Shown piece by piece: positions 37,162-46,759 of a stretch of DNA of 64,000 nt; the first letter of the stretch is position 1, and each line of letters begins with the position of its first letter. The translations under genes were made by a program, and so were the position numbers. The DNA lies in NCBI GenBank assembly GCA_003349885.1, contig QFXC01000013.1, positions 620,001 to 684,000 on the forward strand. The letters run 5' to 3'. The stretch comes from an endosymbiont of Galathealinum brachiosum (lineage in GTDB: Bacteria; Pseudomonadota; Gammaproteobacteria; SZUA-229). The notes below the pieces were generated by a model that was not told the origin of the DNA, did not search any database, and saw only the letters and a program-made list of their open reading frames with translations.

Positions 37162-38718
37162 ATGCATCGTTTCTACAGCCTCATTAATGATTTAAAACAC
37201 GACCAACACGGTCAACACATCCGATTATTACTGATAGCCAGTTATGCTATTATTTTCTGCATTCTGTTCGCAGCCATGGCTATTACCTATAAAACTGGTT
37301 CAGAAATTATTTCATTAGGTACAGAAACACATAAAAACAGCCACCCTGTCACTTTACAGATGATCACATTAAAGTTAACTATAAATGAAAGCAATCAGTT
37401 AATTAACACCTGGCTGGCAAAACCCAATAAGGAAATGCTGGGGGCTTATAAAAAATCAAATAACCGATTAAATACCGAGTTAAAAAAACTAATATCATTA
37501 TCCAAAAACAATACCCCTCTCATAAACTCGCTTTCAAAAAACATAAAAGAAAATCAGGATTTTATAAAAAAATCACAACTTATTACTAATAACTTCGAAC
37601 ACTGGAACAATGCCAGAAAAATAATTCAAAACTATTTATCCATAGACGAAACCATAGATCAACTAATTCGTGATCACACCATTATTTCACAGAAAAATAG
37701 TCGAACATTAAATAATAAATTATCACAAATTATTAATGTCAATATCGGTATCATGTTATTCGCATTGTTATTTGGCCTGATCATCATATTTAAAATAAGC
37801 AAACATGTAGTTAACTTGCTCGAAGAACTTAATAAAAACCGTGAAGCAGCAGACTCAGCAAGAGGCATTGCTGAACAGAAATCACTAGAACTTGATAATA
37901 CCAGTCGAGTTTTAATTAAAACCAATCGAAATCTGGTTGATTCTATTGAAAACCTCAACAACACGCGTGACCAGTTGGTACAAAATGAAAAAATGGCATC
38001 TCTGGGAGAGCTGGTTGCAGGTGTTGCGCATGAAATAAATACACCCGTTGGTATTGGCGTTACAGCAGCCTCACACTTACAGGATTCTGTTCATGTTTTT
38101 TCTAAAAAGTTCGAAAATGGAAAAATAACTAAAACCGAATTTTCAGATTTTTTACACGATGCAAATGAAGGCAGTAATATTTTATTACGAAACCTTGAAC
38201 GAGCAGCAAAACTTATCCGAAGCTTCAAACAAATTGCTGTCGACCAGACGTCTGAAGACAGACGATGCTTCAATATAAAAGAAACAATAGAAGAAACTTT
38301 ACTCAGCCTACACCCTAAAATAAAAGTAACTAAAATTAAAACCCATCTTGAATGCCCGGACGATTTAGAAATAGATAGTTTCCCGGGATCATATTCTCAG
38401 GTTATGAGTAACTTAATCACAAACTCATTAATTCATGGATTCAATAATGGTGATGAAGGAAATATCAATATAACCATATTAAAAATAGACAATCACATTC
38501 AGATAACTTACTGCGATGACGGATTTGGCATTTCAGATGAAAACAGAAAAAAAGCATTCGACCCATTTTTTACTACACGCAGAGGAAGAGGTGGCAGTGG
38601 TTTAGGTTTACATCTGGTTTATAATATAATTACACAACAATTGAAGGGTGAAATATCAATATCAAACATTAAAACAGGGCTTTGTTTTGATATTAAATTG
38701 CCCGTCATATCACCCTGA
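37162..38718 (+). CDS. Membrane sensor histidine kinase
   Basis: A 518-residue kinase: membrane segment at about 22-45, a periplasmic helical region of some 150 residues, a second segment (MLFALLFGLIIIF), a coiled coil, then the kinase core. The phospho-accepting His290 is in GVAHEINTPVG, the type often seen in large hybrid-like kinases. ATP-binding boxes are DDGFGI, FDPFFTT and GSGLGLHL. There is no HAMP signature I can recognise. Close to argA (18 bases), it leads a block of phosphorelay and cyclic-di-GMP genes; its partner is most likely the HD-GYP regulator after the 308-base gap. Confidence 0.85.
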   Translation: MHRFYSLINDLKHDQHGQHIRLLLIASYAIIFCILFAAMAITYKTGSEIISLGTETHKNSHPVTLQMITLKLTINESNQLINTWLAKPNKEMLGAYKKSNNRLNTELKKLISLSKNNTPLINSLSKNIKENQDFIKKSQLITNNFEHWNNARKIIQNYLSIDETIDQLIRDHTIISQKNSRTLNNKLSQIINVNIGIMLFALLFGLIIIFKISKHVVNLLEELNKNREAADSARGIAEQKSLELDNTSRVLIKTNRNLVDSIENLNNTRDQLVQNEKMASLGELVAGVAHEINTPVGIGVTAASHLQDSVHVFSKKFENGKITKTEFSDFLHDANEGSNILLRNLERAAKLIRSFKQIAVDQTSEDRRCFNIKETIEETLLSLHPKIKVTKIKTHLECPDDLEIDSFPGSYSQVMSNLITNSLIHGFNNGDEGNINITILKIDNHIQITYCDDGFGISDENRKKAFDPFFTTRRGRGGSGLGLHLVYNIITQQLKGEISISNIKTGLCFDIKLPVISP

Positions 38719-39026
38719 AACCACCATCAATAAATGTTTTCTATAACCTCATTCACTCCTTACGCCTGTCAGTACGCATTGTAAATGATTAGCACTTTTC
38801 AATATGGTTGTGGTAGTCTCGAATAAACATCTCTAAATATATAGAGAAACACTTAAATACAAACATTTAATCACCCGTTTGGGTTAATAAATGTCACCAC
38901 ACTACAAGTTTGTCCTGTTTTATTTATTATGGGCGCCGGAAAATGGAAGTACCGATAAAAATAATTTTTCACCTTTTTGTACCGGGATGGTCAGCAAGGT
39001 ATTTTGACACGGTGTAAGCAGTAACA
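38719..39026. other. 308-base gap without a convincing gene
   Basis: Between the kinase and the HD-GYP regulator. It holds a weak palindrome TCTCTA-N6-TAGAGA at 38830-38847 and a 38-codon frame from 38891 that lacks a ribosome binding site and family resemblance. It probably contains the leader and promoter of the next gene; I saw no riboswitch consensus. Confidence 0.5.
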
Positions 39027-40601
39027 ATGTCCGATGATATTTTTGAGTTTATTGATGACAACGAAGTAACGCATCAAGAAAACAATCCAGACGGTGATTC
39101 TACTCATTCCAGTTCAAGCTGGAAAATCCTCATAGCAGATGACGAACCATCTATACATGAAATAACTACACTCGCACTGAAAGACATTCGGTATGAAAAT
39201 AAACCGATTACATTTTTGCACGCATATACCGGCAAGCAGGCCATAGAAATACTCAAACAAAATCCGGACACAGCCCTTCTATTGCTTGATGTTGTTATGG
39301 AAACGGATGACTCCGGTCTCGCTGCTGTTGAGGTGATTCGTAATCAGTTAAATAATCAATCGGTACGTATTATTTTACGTACCGGGCAACCTGGAAGTGC
39401 ACCGGAACTTGATGTAATACAGAAATATGACATAAATGATTACAAGGAAAAAACAGAGCTTACATCAAAAAAATTATTCACAACTGTTTACACTGCTTTA
39501 CGCAGTTACAATGACATAATTCGCCTTGAACAAAGCAGACAGGGTTTAGAAAAAATAATTAATGCAACTGCTGATATTTTTCGACAGCAATCGATGGAAA
39601 AGCTTGTTTCTGGTGTGCTCATGCAGGTTATGTCAATCATCGGCATCGATGAAAGCGCATTTTACGGTCACTCCTCCAGTTTTATCGGCCATAAAAACAA
39701 ACAGCTAGATACAAATGATGCCAATAATATGATTATAATTTCTGGCACAGGAAAGTTTGAAGACCAGATCAATCGACCTGTTAATCAAACACTCACTCCA
39801 GACATTATTCACCATATAAATATTGCTTATCAAGAAAAGCACAATGTATTTACTGATGATAGCTGCATTGTATACCTTAGAAATAATAGTCTGATTTATA
39901 TAGATGGTTACAAAAAATTAAACAAAATAGAACAATCATTACTTGATATTTTTAGCGCCAATGTCACCGTTGCTTTTGAAAATGTAGAATTGAATGAAGA
40001 AATTCTTGAGACCCAGAAAGAAGTTATCTTCACTCTGGGCTCAACAACCGAATTCCGCTCTAATGAAACAGGAAATCATATTGCTCGTGTTTCTGAAATG
40101 TCCAGAAAACTGGCTAAACTGGCCGGTCTACCTGAAGAAGAAGCTGAGTTAATACGTCTGGCCTCACCTATGCATGATGTGGGGAAAATAGGTATCCCAG
40201 ACAATATTCTTTTGAAACCCGAAAAGCTAACTGATGATGAATTTGAAGTAATGAAAACTCACACCACCATTGGTTATGATTTACTTAAACACTCATCTCG
40301 CCCTATATTTCAGGCTGCAGCTACAATCGCGTATCAACATCAGGAAAAATGGGATGGAAGTGGTTACCCACAGGGGTTAAGTGGACGGGACATACATATA
40401 TTTGGGCGCATTATTTCTATTGTTGATGTATTTGATGCTCTTTCGAGCTCTCGCTGTTACAAAGACGCATGGTCAGAAAGTGACATTAAAAAATATTTTT
40501 CTGATCAGAAAAACAAGCACTTTGACCCCGAACTGGTTGATATCTTTATAAATAACTTTGAAAGCTTTGCTGACTTTAGAAAAGAGCTTGGTGACGACTG
40601 A
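39027..40601 (+). CDS. Response regulator with HD-GYP domain (cyclic-di-GMP phosphodiesterase-like)
   Basis: A 524-residue protein in three parts: a receiver domain (Asp38-Asp39, phospho-acceptor Asp88 in LLLLDVVME), a DUF3369-type region (about 170-325) and an HD-GYP domain. The HD pair is His383-Asp384 in HDVGKIGI and the GYP motif is at 446-448 in GSGYPQG. HD-GYP enzymes hydrolyse cyclic-di-GMP; with both motifs intact this one is probably active. The kinase upstream, or another, would control it by phosphorylation. It lowers cyclic-di-GMP, which generally favours motility over attachment. Confidence 0.9.
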   Translation: MSDDIFEFIDDNEVTHQENNPDGDSTHSSSSWKILIADDEPSIHEITTLALKDIRYENKPITFLHAYTGKQAIEILKQNPDTALLLLDVVMETDDSGLAAVEVIRNQLNNQSVRIILRTGQPGSAPELDVIQKYDINDYKEKTELTSKKLFTTVYTALRSYNDIIRLEQSRQGLEKIINATADIFRQQSMEKLVSGVLMQVMSIIGIDESAFYGHSSSFIGHKNKQLDTNDANNMIIISGTGKFEDQINRPVNQTLTPDIIHHINIAYQEKHNVFTDDSCIVYLRNNSLIYIDGYKKLNKIEQSLLDIFSANVTVAFENVELNEEILETQKEVIFTLGSTTEFRSNETGNHIARVSEMSRKLAKLAGLPEEEAELIRLASPMHDVGKIGIPDNILLKPEKLTDDEFEVMKTHTTIGYDLLKHSSRPIFQAAATIAYQHQEKWDGSGYPQGLSGRDIHIFGRIISIVDVFDALSSSRCYKDAWSESDIKKYFSDQKNKHFDPELVDIFINNFESFADFRKELGDD

Positions 40602-40677
40602 TCGATACCTGTCTTATGGACTATAATCTATAACTCTAAACATTTAATCAGACAAACAGTTATAGCAGGTTAATACA

Positions 40678-41544
40678 ATGAGCTCTCCTTCTACAGAACC
40701 TGACATGAATGAGGCAGAATTAACAAAACTTATTCGTAACTATAACATTCCACCCCAACCACACATTCTCGCTGAAATTCAAAATGCCGATGATAACCTG
40801 AACACTATTGCTGACATCATCAGTCAGGATGTAGCGCTATCATCAGGTTTATTACAAACTATAAATTCATCATATTACGGCCTGGCTAATCACATCACCT
40901 CTATACAGCAGGCCGCAATGCTACTTGGATTAAAAGCGGTTAAGAATATAGTCAACTGCCAGTTACTTCATGCACAGGCTGGAAACTATCAGAACAAGGA
41001 CCTGTCAGACTTCTGGCAAACAGCGAATGATGTTGCAAACACGGCTGCTACACTGGTGCATATACTTGGTTTTGGCTCTACTGATGAAGCCTATACACTC
41101 GGCTTATTCCATAACTGCGGCATACCTATTTTAATGGATAAACACGAAGATTATCTTGCCACTATACAATCCGCATATAACGCTACCGATAAACGGATTA
41201 CTCAAATTGAAAATGAAAACTACTCTACAAATCATGCTGTTCTTGGATATATGGTTTCACGCGCCTGGAAACTACCTGAACACCTGCGTATAGCAATACG
41301 CGACCATCATAATTTTGAACGTTTGAGTTTTAAACAAAATGATTACAGCACTGAAGCAGATACTATTTTAGCCATATTAAAAATGTCTGAGCATATTTCT
41401 CATGTGCATGCAGTACTGGGTAAAGACCATGAAGATAACGAATGGAAATCAATTAAAACCGGTATTTTTGATTTCCTGGGAATCAGTGAGCCCGATTTTG
41501 AAGACATCTCTGATTCGGTTATTGAAAAATTAAATATGTATTAA
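40678..41544 (+). CDS. HDOD domain protein
   Basis: A 288-residue protein consisting mainly of an HDOD domain, a non-catalytic relative of the HD superfamily used as a signalling scaffold. Typical stretches are IADIISQDVALSSGLLQTINS and AAMLLGLKAVKNIV, followed by LGLFHNCGIPIL, where an HD pair would be in active enzymes. It lies between the HD-GYP regulator and a CheY-like protein, all in one direction, implying a shared pathway. The output is unknown. Confidence 0.85.
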   Translation: MSSPSTEPDMNEAELTKLIRNYNIPPQPHILAEIQNADDNLNTIADIISQDVALSSGLLQTINSSYYGLANHITSIQQAAMLLGLKAVKNIVNCQLLHAQAGNYQNKDLSDFWQTANDVANTAATLVHILGFGSTDEAYTLGLFHNCGIPILMDKHEDYLATIQSAYNATDKRITQIENENYSTNHAVLGYMVSRAWKLPEHLRIAIRDHHNFERLSFKQNDYSTEADTILAILKMSEHISHVHAVLGKDHEDNEWKSIKTGIFDFLGISEPDFEDISDSVIEKLNMY

Positions 41545-41570
41545 ATCAATTGAGATAAACAACTCTGCTT

Positions 41571-41957
41571 ATGACGAAAAACAAATCAGACTACACAGTA
41601 TTATCCATTGATGATTCTGACATTTTAACTGCTTTAATGAAAACCTTAATGGAAGATGAAGGTTATACTTTTTACTCTACTGAAAGTGCAGCTGAAGCCA
41701 TTAAACTGATAAACAAACATCATTTCGACATTATATTAATGGACATAGAAATGCCTGGCATAACCGGAGTTGAATTATTAAAAGCATTAAACAACAAGAA
41801 ATTATTACAGAAAACAAAAGTCATTATGCTCACAGCAAAATCAGATCCTGACTCTATCAGTGAATGCATTCAACTTGGAGCCGCCGGTTATATTCTCAAA
41901 CCATTTCAGCACGATGACATCAAAACACGTGTATGGAAATATTTACAGGAAATCTAA
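41571..41957 (+). CDS. Single-domain response regulator (CheY-like)
   Basis: A 128-residue stand-alone receiver. The acidic pair is Asp14-Asp15, the phospho-acceptor Asp58 in LMDIEMPG, Thr88 in VIMLTAK and Lys110 in YILKPF, so the phosphorylation site is complete. With no output domain it would work by protein contact or in a phosphorelay. It is the last gene of the plus-strand signalling group. Its stop overlaps the stop of the convergent HDOD-GAF gene by 4 bases. Confidence 0.9.
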   Translation: MTKNKSDYTVLSIDDSDILTALMKTLMEDEGYTFYSTESAAEAIKLINKHHFDIILMDIEMPGITGVELLKALNNKKLLQKTKVIMLTAKSDPDSISECIQLGAAGYILKPFQHDDIKTRVWKYLQEI

Positions 41958-43735
41958 TTTTTATCAGATTTGTTTTTGGCCGATTGCATTATACCTTTAG
42001 CTAACAAACGACAAACTCCCTGAAACTGTGAAAATTCTGCCTGAGTCAATTCTCCTTTCACTTTATCAGCATACATCAGTCCCATAGCATGATTATTTAC
42101 AAAAATAGACATTGCAAAAAAACTTCTCACACCAATTGCCAGCTTTACCGTTTCAGGAATAAAGTTCCAGTATTTACCAGCATTTGATTCATTCAAAAAT
42201 AAATTCCTGCTTTTCTCCATCAATAACTTAAAAACATGGGGTTTATTAATCGGTATTTTAAAATTATTGATAGCCAAATCATCTGAAACCTGAGCAGAAT
42301 AACGAGATACCATCATTTCTTTACCCGGTAATTTAATAGCAAAAACGCATCTTTGCACACCGCATAATAAACAAGTTTTAACCGCATACTCAATAAGGTC
42401 ATGAGCTGGTTTTGCCTGCGCGACCATTTCCTGAAAACATTTAATTGATGCCGCAAGATCCTTGCTAATTGCAGCAGTTTTTTTATTTTCAGGTATAGAC
42501 CCGGACTTTACTTTTTTAACTTCTACTGGCTTTAATTTGTTCACAGGTAGATCAGAAGGAGATTTTTCTATTTCCCGAGAACTGATACGTGTTTTCTCTT
42601 CCTGTTCAGCCGCTACTTTTCTGGCTTTTATTTTTTCTAATATTACATCCCTTGCTGCTGATGTTTTAATTTCAGGCTTATCTATTGACTTGACATTATC
42701 TTTCCCGACATCTGCTCTCTTTACTTTTTTCTTAACTTCATTTTCTGTCTTTATTTTATCTTTACTATGCGTTTTATTTATAACACTTTTAATTTCATCT
42801 GCTTGCTCATGATTATTTTTATTCTGCTCTTCATTACTTAATATAAATTGAGGATATTTATATTTGTCATCCGCTAGTTGAAACAGAAGTTTTGCCGGCG
42901 CAGCATATCCTTTACCTATAAGAGTGTCATTTACATTAACCGCATTAAGGTGCAATCGGCGTTCAATTTCACCTTCTGCCCTCCCTTTGTATTTCGCAAT
43001 TCGTTTAATAATCTCCGTTGCATCTTTTCCATACCAGTTTAAAGCGACAATTCTACTCATCTCCGAAGACAAAGACACTCCGGTAGCTAAGGTAAAATCA
43101 TCCTGTCTGGTAGTCAGACCAAGTGTTGCCATTTCAGGTAAATTCCATGCAGCCGACAGTTTAGCCCCTAACTCTCGCATACCACACCCCAGCACAGCTT
43201 TTGCAGCCTGCTCATAGTTCTGTTTTTTTACATAACATAATTCTTCTATTTTAGGCATTACATCATCGCCATAACACCAGAGCAATAATTCGGTAATACT
43301 TTGCAGCAATGTCGCCAGTTGAGTTTCTTCCGTTTCGGCTACATTTCGCTGTTGCGCCCATTCTTTTGCCTGTAAAGAGGCGTGACATGCAAGCCCCAAA
43401 ACACGCATATATCCCTGACTGTTTTTGTCTGACAAATTAAGATTTTCAAGCAATGGCGTTTCATTAAGAAAGCTCTGAAAAGCGGCCTGTCCTAAATGAG
43501 ATAATGCATTACCCATTGTCGTTAACGGGTTTTTCCCCGACTTTTCACGCTGAGTATTAACATGACAAAAAATTTGCGCACTAAAACCAGCATCATAAAC
43601 AATCGGGCCTGAGTATTGAGTAATCGATAACTGTGTCTGATCGATCAATGCCTGTACATCTGTTTTTGTACGTTTCAAAACAGGTAAGGATTTACCTGAT
43701 AAGAATGACAGCCATTGCTCAAGGCCTTGCTGCAT
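41954..43735 (-). CDS. HDOD protein with charged linker and C-terminal GAF-like domain
   Basis: A 593-residue protein. The N-terminal 300 residues look like an HDOD domain (GNALSHLGQAAFQSFL, YEQAAKAVLGCGMRELGAKL). Residues about 305-425 are rich in Lys and Glu with little hydrophobic content, probably disordered. The C-terminal 170 residues resemble a GAF domain, with LIEYAVKTCLLCG, RSFFAMSIFVNNHAMGLMYAD and FQGVCRLLAKGI. It would sense a small molecule or partner and relay through the HDOD part (inference). It faces the response-regulator gene and may belong to the same circuit. Confidence 0.7.
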   Translation of the reverse strand: MQQGLEQWLSFLSGKSLPVLKRTKTDVQALIDQTQLSITQYSGPIVYDAGFSAQIFCHVNTQREKSGKNPLTTMGNALSHLGQAAFQSFLNETPLLENLNLSDKNSQGYMRVLGLACHASLQAKEWAQQRNVAETEETQLATLLQSITELLLWCYGDDVMPKIEELCYVKKQNYEQAAKAVLGCGMRELGAKLSAAWNLPEMATLGLTTRQDDFTLATGVSLSSEMSRIVALNWYGKDATEIIKRIAKYKGRAEGEIERRLHLNAVNVNDTLIGKGYAAPAKLLFQLADDKYKYPQFILSNEEQNKNNHEQADEIKSVINKTHSKDKIKTENEVKKKVKRADVGKDNVKSIDKPEIKTSAARDVILEKIKARKVAAEQEEKTRISSREIEKSPSDLPVNKLKPVEVKKVKSGSIPENKKTAAISKDLAASIKCFQEMVAQAKPAHDLIEYAVKTCLLCGVQRCVFAIKLPGKEMMVSRYSAQVSDDLAINNFKIPINKPHVFKLLMEKSRNLFLNESNAGKYWNFIPETVKLAIGVRSFFAMSIFVNNHAMGLMYADKVKGELTQAEFSQFQGVCRLLAKGIMQSAKNKSDKN

Positions 43736-43920
43736 AGTTAATATCCTGAATCTGAAAGAATGAATAGTTTAGATTTATACTAACTAAGTATAGGGTATCT
43801 TTATTATTTCTGATCAAACTATTGATAGCATTAATTAGATTTAATCCGGCTAACACTAATATTTTATAGCTCGCCTCGCTATGTTAATATCTGGTAAAAA
43901 TATAGAGTTATTTAATCTTT

Positions 43921-45093
43921 GTGACAACTTCTCTCTCAACCATGATTCGCCTGCGTGCCATTCAAAATAAGACTAGAAAGTTATTTGAAGGCATGAACGA
44001 TATTCAGTATAGACTGCAATATCACCACGACCTAAGCCCGGCTGGCTGGTATCTGAGTCATGGTATATTTATTGAAAACTACTGGTTACACGAGGTAATT
44101 CAGGGAGACAATCAGTTTACTGAAGACAAATCTCTGTTTTTAGCCAGAAACTGCCCTGTACCCCAACGAGGCCCTCGCCTACCCGAACTAAAAGCAACCG
44201 TAGAAACCATATTAGAACAACAGGACAACAACGATCTGTTGCTCATGGAAAAAGCCCCCCCTCTAAGTGATCACCCACTATTCAAAGACGAGTATATTGA
44301 GAATTTTATAATTCAGCATTATGCTCGTCATTATGAATCTATCTGTATGGTACTGAACCAGATTGCCCTGAAAAAACACTATAAAGACAAAAAGGATCAC
44401 CCTTACACCCCCCAAGTGCCTTTAAAGTCACTTGCCCTGATAAAAAATATCACTCAAATAAAAAAAGGCACTTACCCTGTTGGCGGCGAGTTACCTTTTT
44501 CATATGACAATGAGTTACCTGCACATGAAATACAGCTGGATGATTTTTTTATTGCCAATACACCCGTAACAAATGCTCAGTATTTACTTTTTATAGAAAA
44601 CAGAGGTTACAGCAGTAAGGAATTCTGGAGTGAATCAGGCTGGCAATGGCGTGAAAAAAACAATATACAACACCCGGAACACTGGAGCAGAGACAATAAT
44701 GAACAATGGTACGGCATAAATAACCTCGGCCCTTTTGATCTGAATGCAAATGATTCGGTATACGGAATAAGTCATTTCGAAGCCAGTGCTTTTGCAAGGT
44801 GGGCCGGCGCCCGACTCCCTCACGAGCATGAGTGGGAAACGGCTGCACGACTTGAACTGATAAAAAATACAACCAATGTCTGGGAATGGTGTGAAAACAC
44901 GCTTTATCCTTATGATGGATTTAAAGATTTTCCATATGAAGAATCATCATTAGAATGCTTTGATAACAAACACTACGTTTTAAAAGGAGCATCTGTATTT
45001 ACCCGTCATGAAATCAAACGGGCATCATTCAGAAACCACTACCTTGCCCATCAAAGACATATATTCGCTGGTCTACGACTGGTATTTGATTAA
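43921..45093 (+). CDS. EgtB-like nonheme iron enzyme (DinB plus FGE-sulfatase domains)
   Basis: A 390-residue protein with an N-terminal DinB-like four-helix bundle and a C-terminal formylglycine-generating-enzyme fold. The iron triad of sulfoxide synthases is conserved: His47 in YLSHGIF and His133/His137 in IQHYARHYE (HX3HXE). EgtB joins a thiol substrate to hergercynine in ergothioneine synthesis; a related family makes ovothiol. No EgtD-type histidine methyltransferase gene is in the window, so the substrate is uncertain. The start is taken as GTG 43921; ATG 43942 is an alternative and neither has a good ribosome binding site. It precedes nadC. Confidence 0.75.
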   Translation: MTTSLSTMIRLRAIQNKTRKLFEGMNDIQYRLQYHHDLSPAGWYLSHGIFIENYWLHEVIQGDNQFTEDKSLFLARNCPVPQRGPRLPELKATVETILEQQDNNDLLLMEKAPPLSDHPLFKDEYIENFIIQHYARHYESICMVLNQIALKKHYKDKKDHPYTPQVPLKSLALIKNITQIKKGTYPVGGELPFSYDNELPAHEIQLDDFFIANTPVTNAQYLLFIENRGYSSKEFWSESGWQWREKNNIQHPEHWSRDNNEQWYGINNLGPFDLNANDSVYGISHFEASAFARWAGARLPHEHEWETAARLELIKNTTNVWEWCENTLYPYDGFKDFPYEESSLECFDNKHYVLKGASVFTRHEIKRASFRNHYLAHQRHIFAGLRLVFD

Positions 45094-45104
45094 ATAAGCC
45101 GTAC

Positions 45105-45152
45105 ACTAACGACTAACGACTAACGACTAACGACTAACGACTAACGACTAAC
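45105..45152. repeat. Heptamer tandem repeat, six copies of GACTAAC
   Basis: Six perfect copies of GACTAAC (45111-45152) preceded by a partial copy. It fills the gap between the EgtB-like gene and nadC and ends 2 bases before the nadC ATG. A one-base variant of the GACTTAC arrays elsewhere in the window. Confidence 0.9.
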
Positions 45153-45154
45153 AT

Positions 45155-45985
45155 ATGCATGTACCCCACAGTTATATAGAAGAAAGTGTACACATCGCCC
45201 TTACTGAAGACATAGGCAATGGAGATGTCACTGCTAAACTCATACCTGAAGATGACTTTAGCCTGGCAACAGTTATTAGTCGTGAAGATGCAACCATTTG
45301 TGGAATAGACTGGTTTGAAGAGGTATTTGCCCAGCTTGATTCTCAGATATTTATTGAGTGGGATGTAGATGACGGAGACACGGTTAAAGCCGGACAACAA
45401 ATTTGTTCTTTAAGCGGATCTACTCGAGCTCTTTTAACCGGTGAACGTAGCGCTTTAAATTTTTTACAGACATTATCCAGCACGGCGACTAAAGCAGCTG
45501 AATATGCTGCGGCAATTAAAGATACCAATGTAAAAGTACTGGACACTCGAAAAACTATACCCGGTTTACGTTTAGCTCAAAAGTACGCTGTTAGCTGTGG
45601 TGGCGGACACAATCATCGAGTTGGATTATTCGACGCTATTCTAATTAAAGAAAATCACATTCTTGCAGCTGGTGGCATACCTGAAGCTGTTGAAGCGGCA
45701 CGTTTTCATAACCCTGATTTAATGATAGAAGTTGAAGTAGAAAATTTGGACGAGCTTCAGTTAGCTTTAAATGAAAACGTCGATCGTATTATGCTGGATA
45801 ACTTTGATTTAGATTCACTCACTCAGGCCGTTAAAATAAATAACCATAAAACTGAGCTTGAAGCCTCGGGTAATGTCACGCTTAAAACAATCAGTGCTAT
45901 TGCCAGAACAGGTGTTGATTATATTTCTACTGGCGCATTGACCAAGGACATTAAAGCACTGGATTTATCCATGCGTTTTTCATGA
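45155..45985 (+). CDS. nadC: Nicotinate-nucleotide pyrophosphorylase
   Basis: A 276-residue enzyme of NAD synthesis that converts quinolinate and PRPP to nicotinate mononucleotide. Family motifs include ALTEDIGNGDVT at the start, the RxALLxGER-like TRALLTGERSALNFLQ, DTRKTIPGLR and KENHI. The N-terminus aligns well with the family at ATG 45155, although the heptamer array runs right up to it and leaves no Shine-Dalgarno sequence. The acyltransferase gene overlaps its end by 4 bases. Confidence 0.95.
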   Translation: MHVPHSYIEESVHIALTEDIGNGDVTAKLIPEDDFSLATVISREDATICGIDWFEEVFAQLDSQIFIEWDVDDGDTVKAGQQICSLSGSTRALLTGERSALNFLQTLSSTATKAAEYAAAIKDTNVKVLDTRKTIPGLRLAQKYAVSCGGGHNHRVGLFDAILIKENHILAAGGIPEAVEAARFHNPDLMIEVEVENLDELQLALNENVDRIMLDNFDLDSLTQAVKINNHKTELEASGNVTLKTISAIARTGVDYISTGALTKDIKALDLSMRFS

Positions 45986-46737
45986 AATCATTAATATTAA
46001 GCTGGAAATTATTCCGCATTAGTCTGCATTTATTTTCTGGCATAACACTTACATTATTATTTGTACGTAATGGTATACATAATTCCAGCACCGCTTCTCG
46101 CCTTTTCATCTGGTGGAATGATCGTTTATGCCAGATATTTAAAGCCCGCATATCAATAAGTGGCGAAATGAATCAGGAAGCCACACTTTACGTTATGAAT
46201 CACATTTCATGGTTCGACATCCCTGCACTGGCCTCGCAGAAACCTCTACACTTTTTATCTAAAGCAGAAGTCAAATCATGGCCATTAATTGGCCGCTTCA
46301 CTGAAAGAGCAGGCACATTATTTATTCAACGAGGTGCAGCAGGCGCAGCAGAGAACTCCCTCAATGAAATCACTCAATGCCTTGAAGCGGGTGGCAGTGT
46401 TGTCATATTTCCTGAAGGCACCACAACCGATGGATCAGGCTTAAGAAAATTTCATAGTCGTTTATTACAGGCCGCTATAGATGCGCGGGTAAAAATTCAA
46501 CCCATTGCTTTACGCTACCCGTATAAAGAAGGAATAAACCCACACGTTCCTTACATAGATGAACTAACATTTATGGACTCCGTCATGGGTTTAACAAAAT
46601 CTAAACCTTTAAATGTAGAGCTACATTTCCTACAGTCAATAGACCATCACCTAAGCAACAATAACGACATGTCAAACAAGCAACTTGCCTTACTAGCAAG
46701 ACAGGCTATTGCCAGCAAACTAAAAATAAAAACCTGA
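45982..46737 (+). CDS. 1-acyl-sn-glycerol-3-phosphate acyltransferase-like protein
   Basis: A 251-residue membrane-associated acyltransferase of the PlsC family. The catalytic HX4D is His74-Asp79 in NHISWFDIPA, and FPEGTTTDGSGLRKFH is the glycerol-phosphate binding motif. An N-terminal hydrophobic stretch (about 11-28) anchors it. It would acylate lysophosphatidate or a related lysolipid, such as an ornithine lipid. The ATG overlaps the nadC stop (ATGA), so translation is coupled although the pathways differ. Confidence 0.85.
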   Translation: MKSLILSWKLFRISLHLFSGITLTLLFVRNGIHNSSTASRLFIWWNDRLCQIFKARISISGEMNQEATLYVMNHISWFDIPALASQKPLHFLSKAEVKSWPLIGRFTERAGTLFIQRGAAGAAENSLNEITQCLEAGGSVVIFPEGTTTDGSGLRKFHSRLLQAAIDARVKIQPIALRYPYKEGINPHVPYIDELTFMDSVMGLTKSKPLNVELHFLQSIDHHLSNNNDMSNKQLALLARQAIASKLKIKT

Positions 46738-46759
46738 ATATTTTTTAGATTAACACAGC

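Noticed and set aside
38891-39007. 38-codon open frame in the gap before the HD-GYP regulator
   Set aside because: No ribosome binding site and the translation resembles no known family; likely chance.
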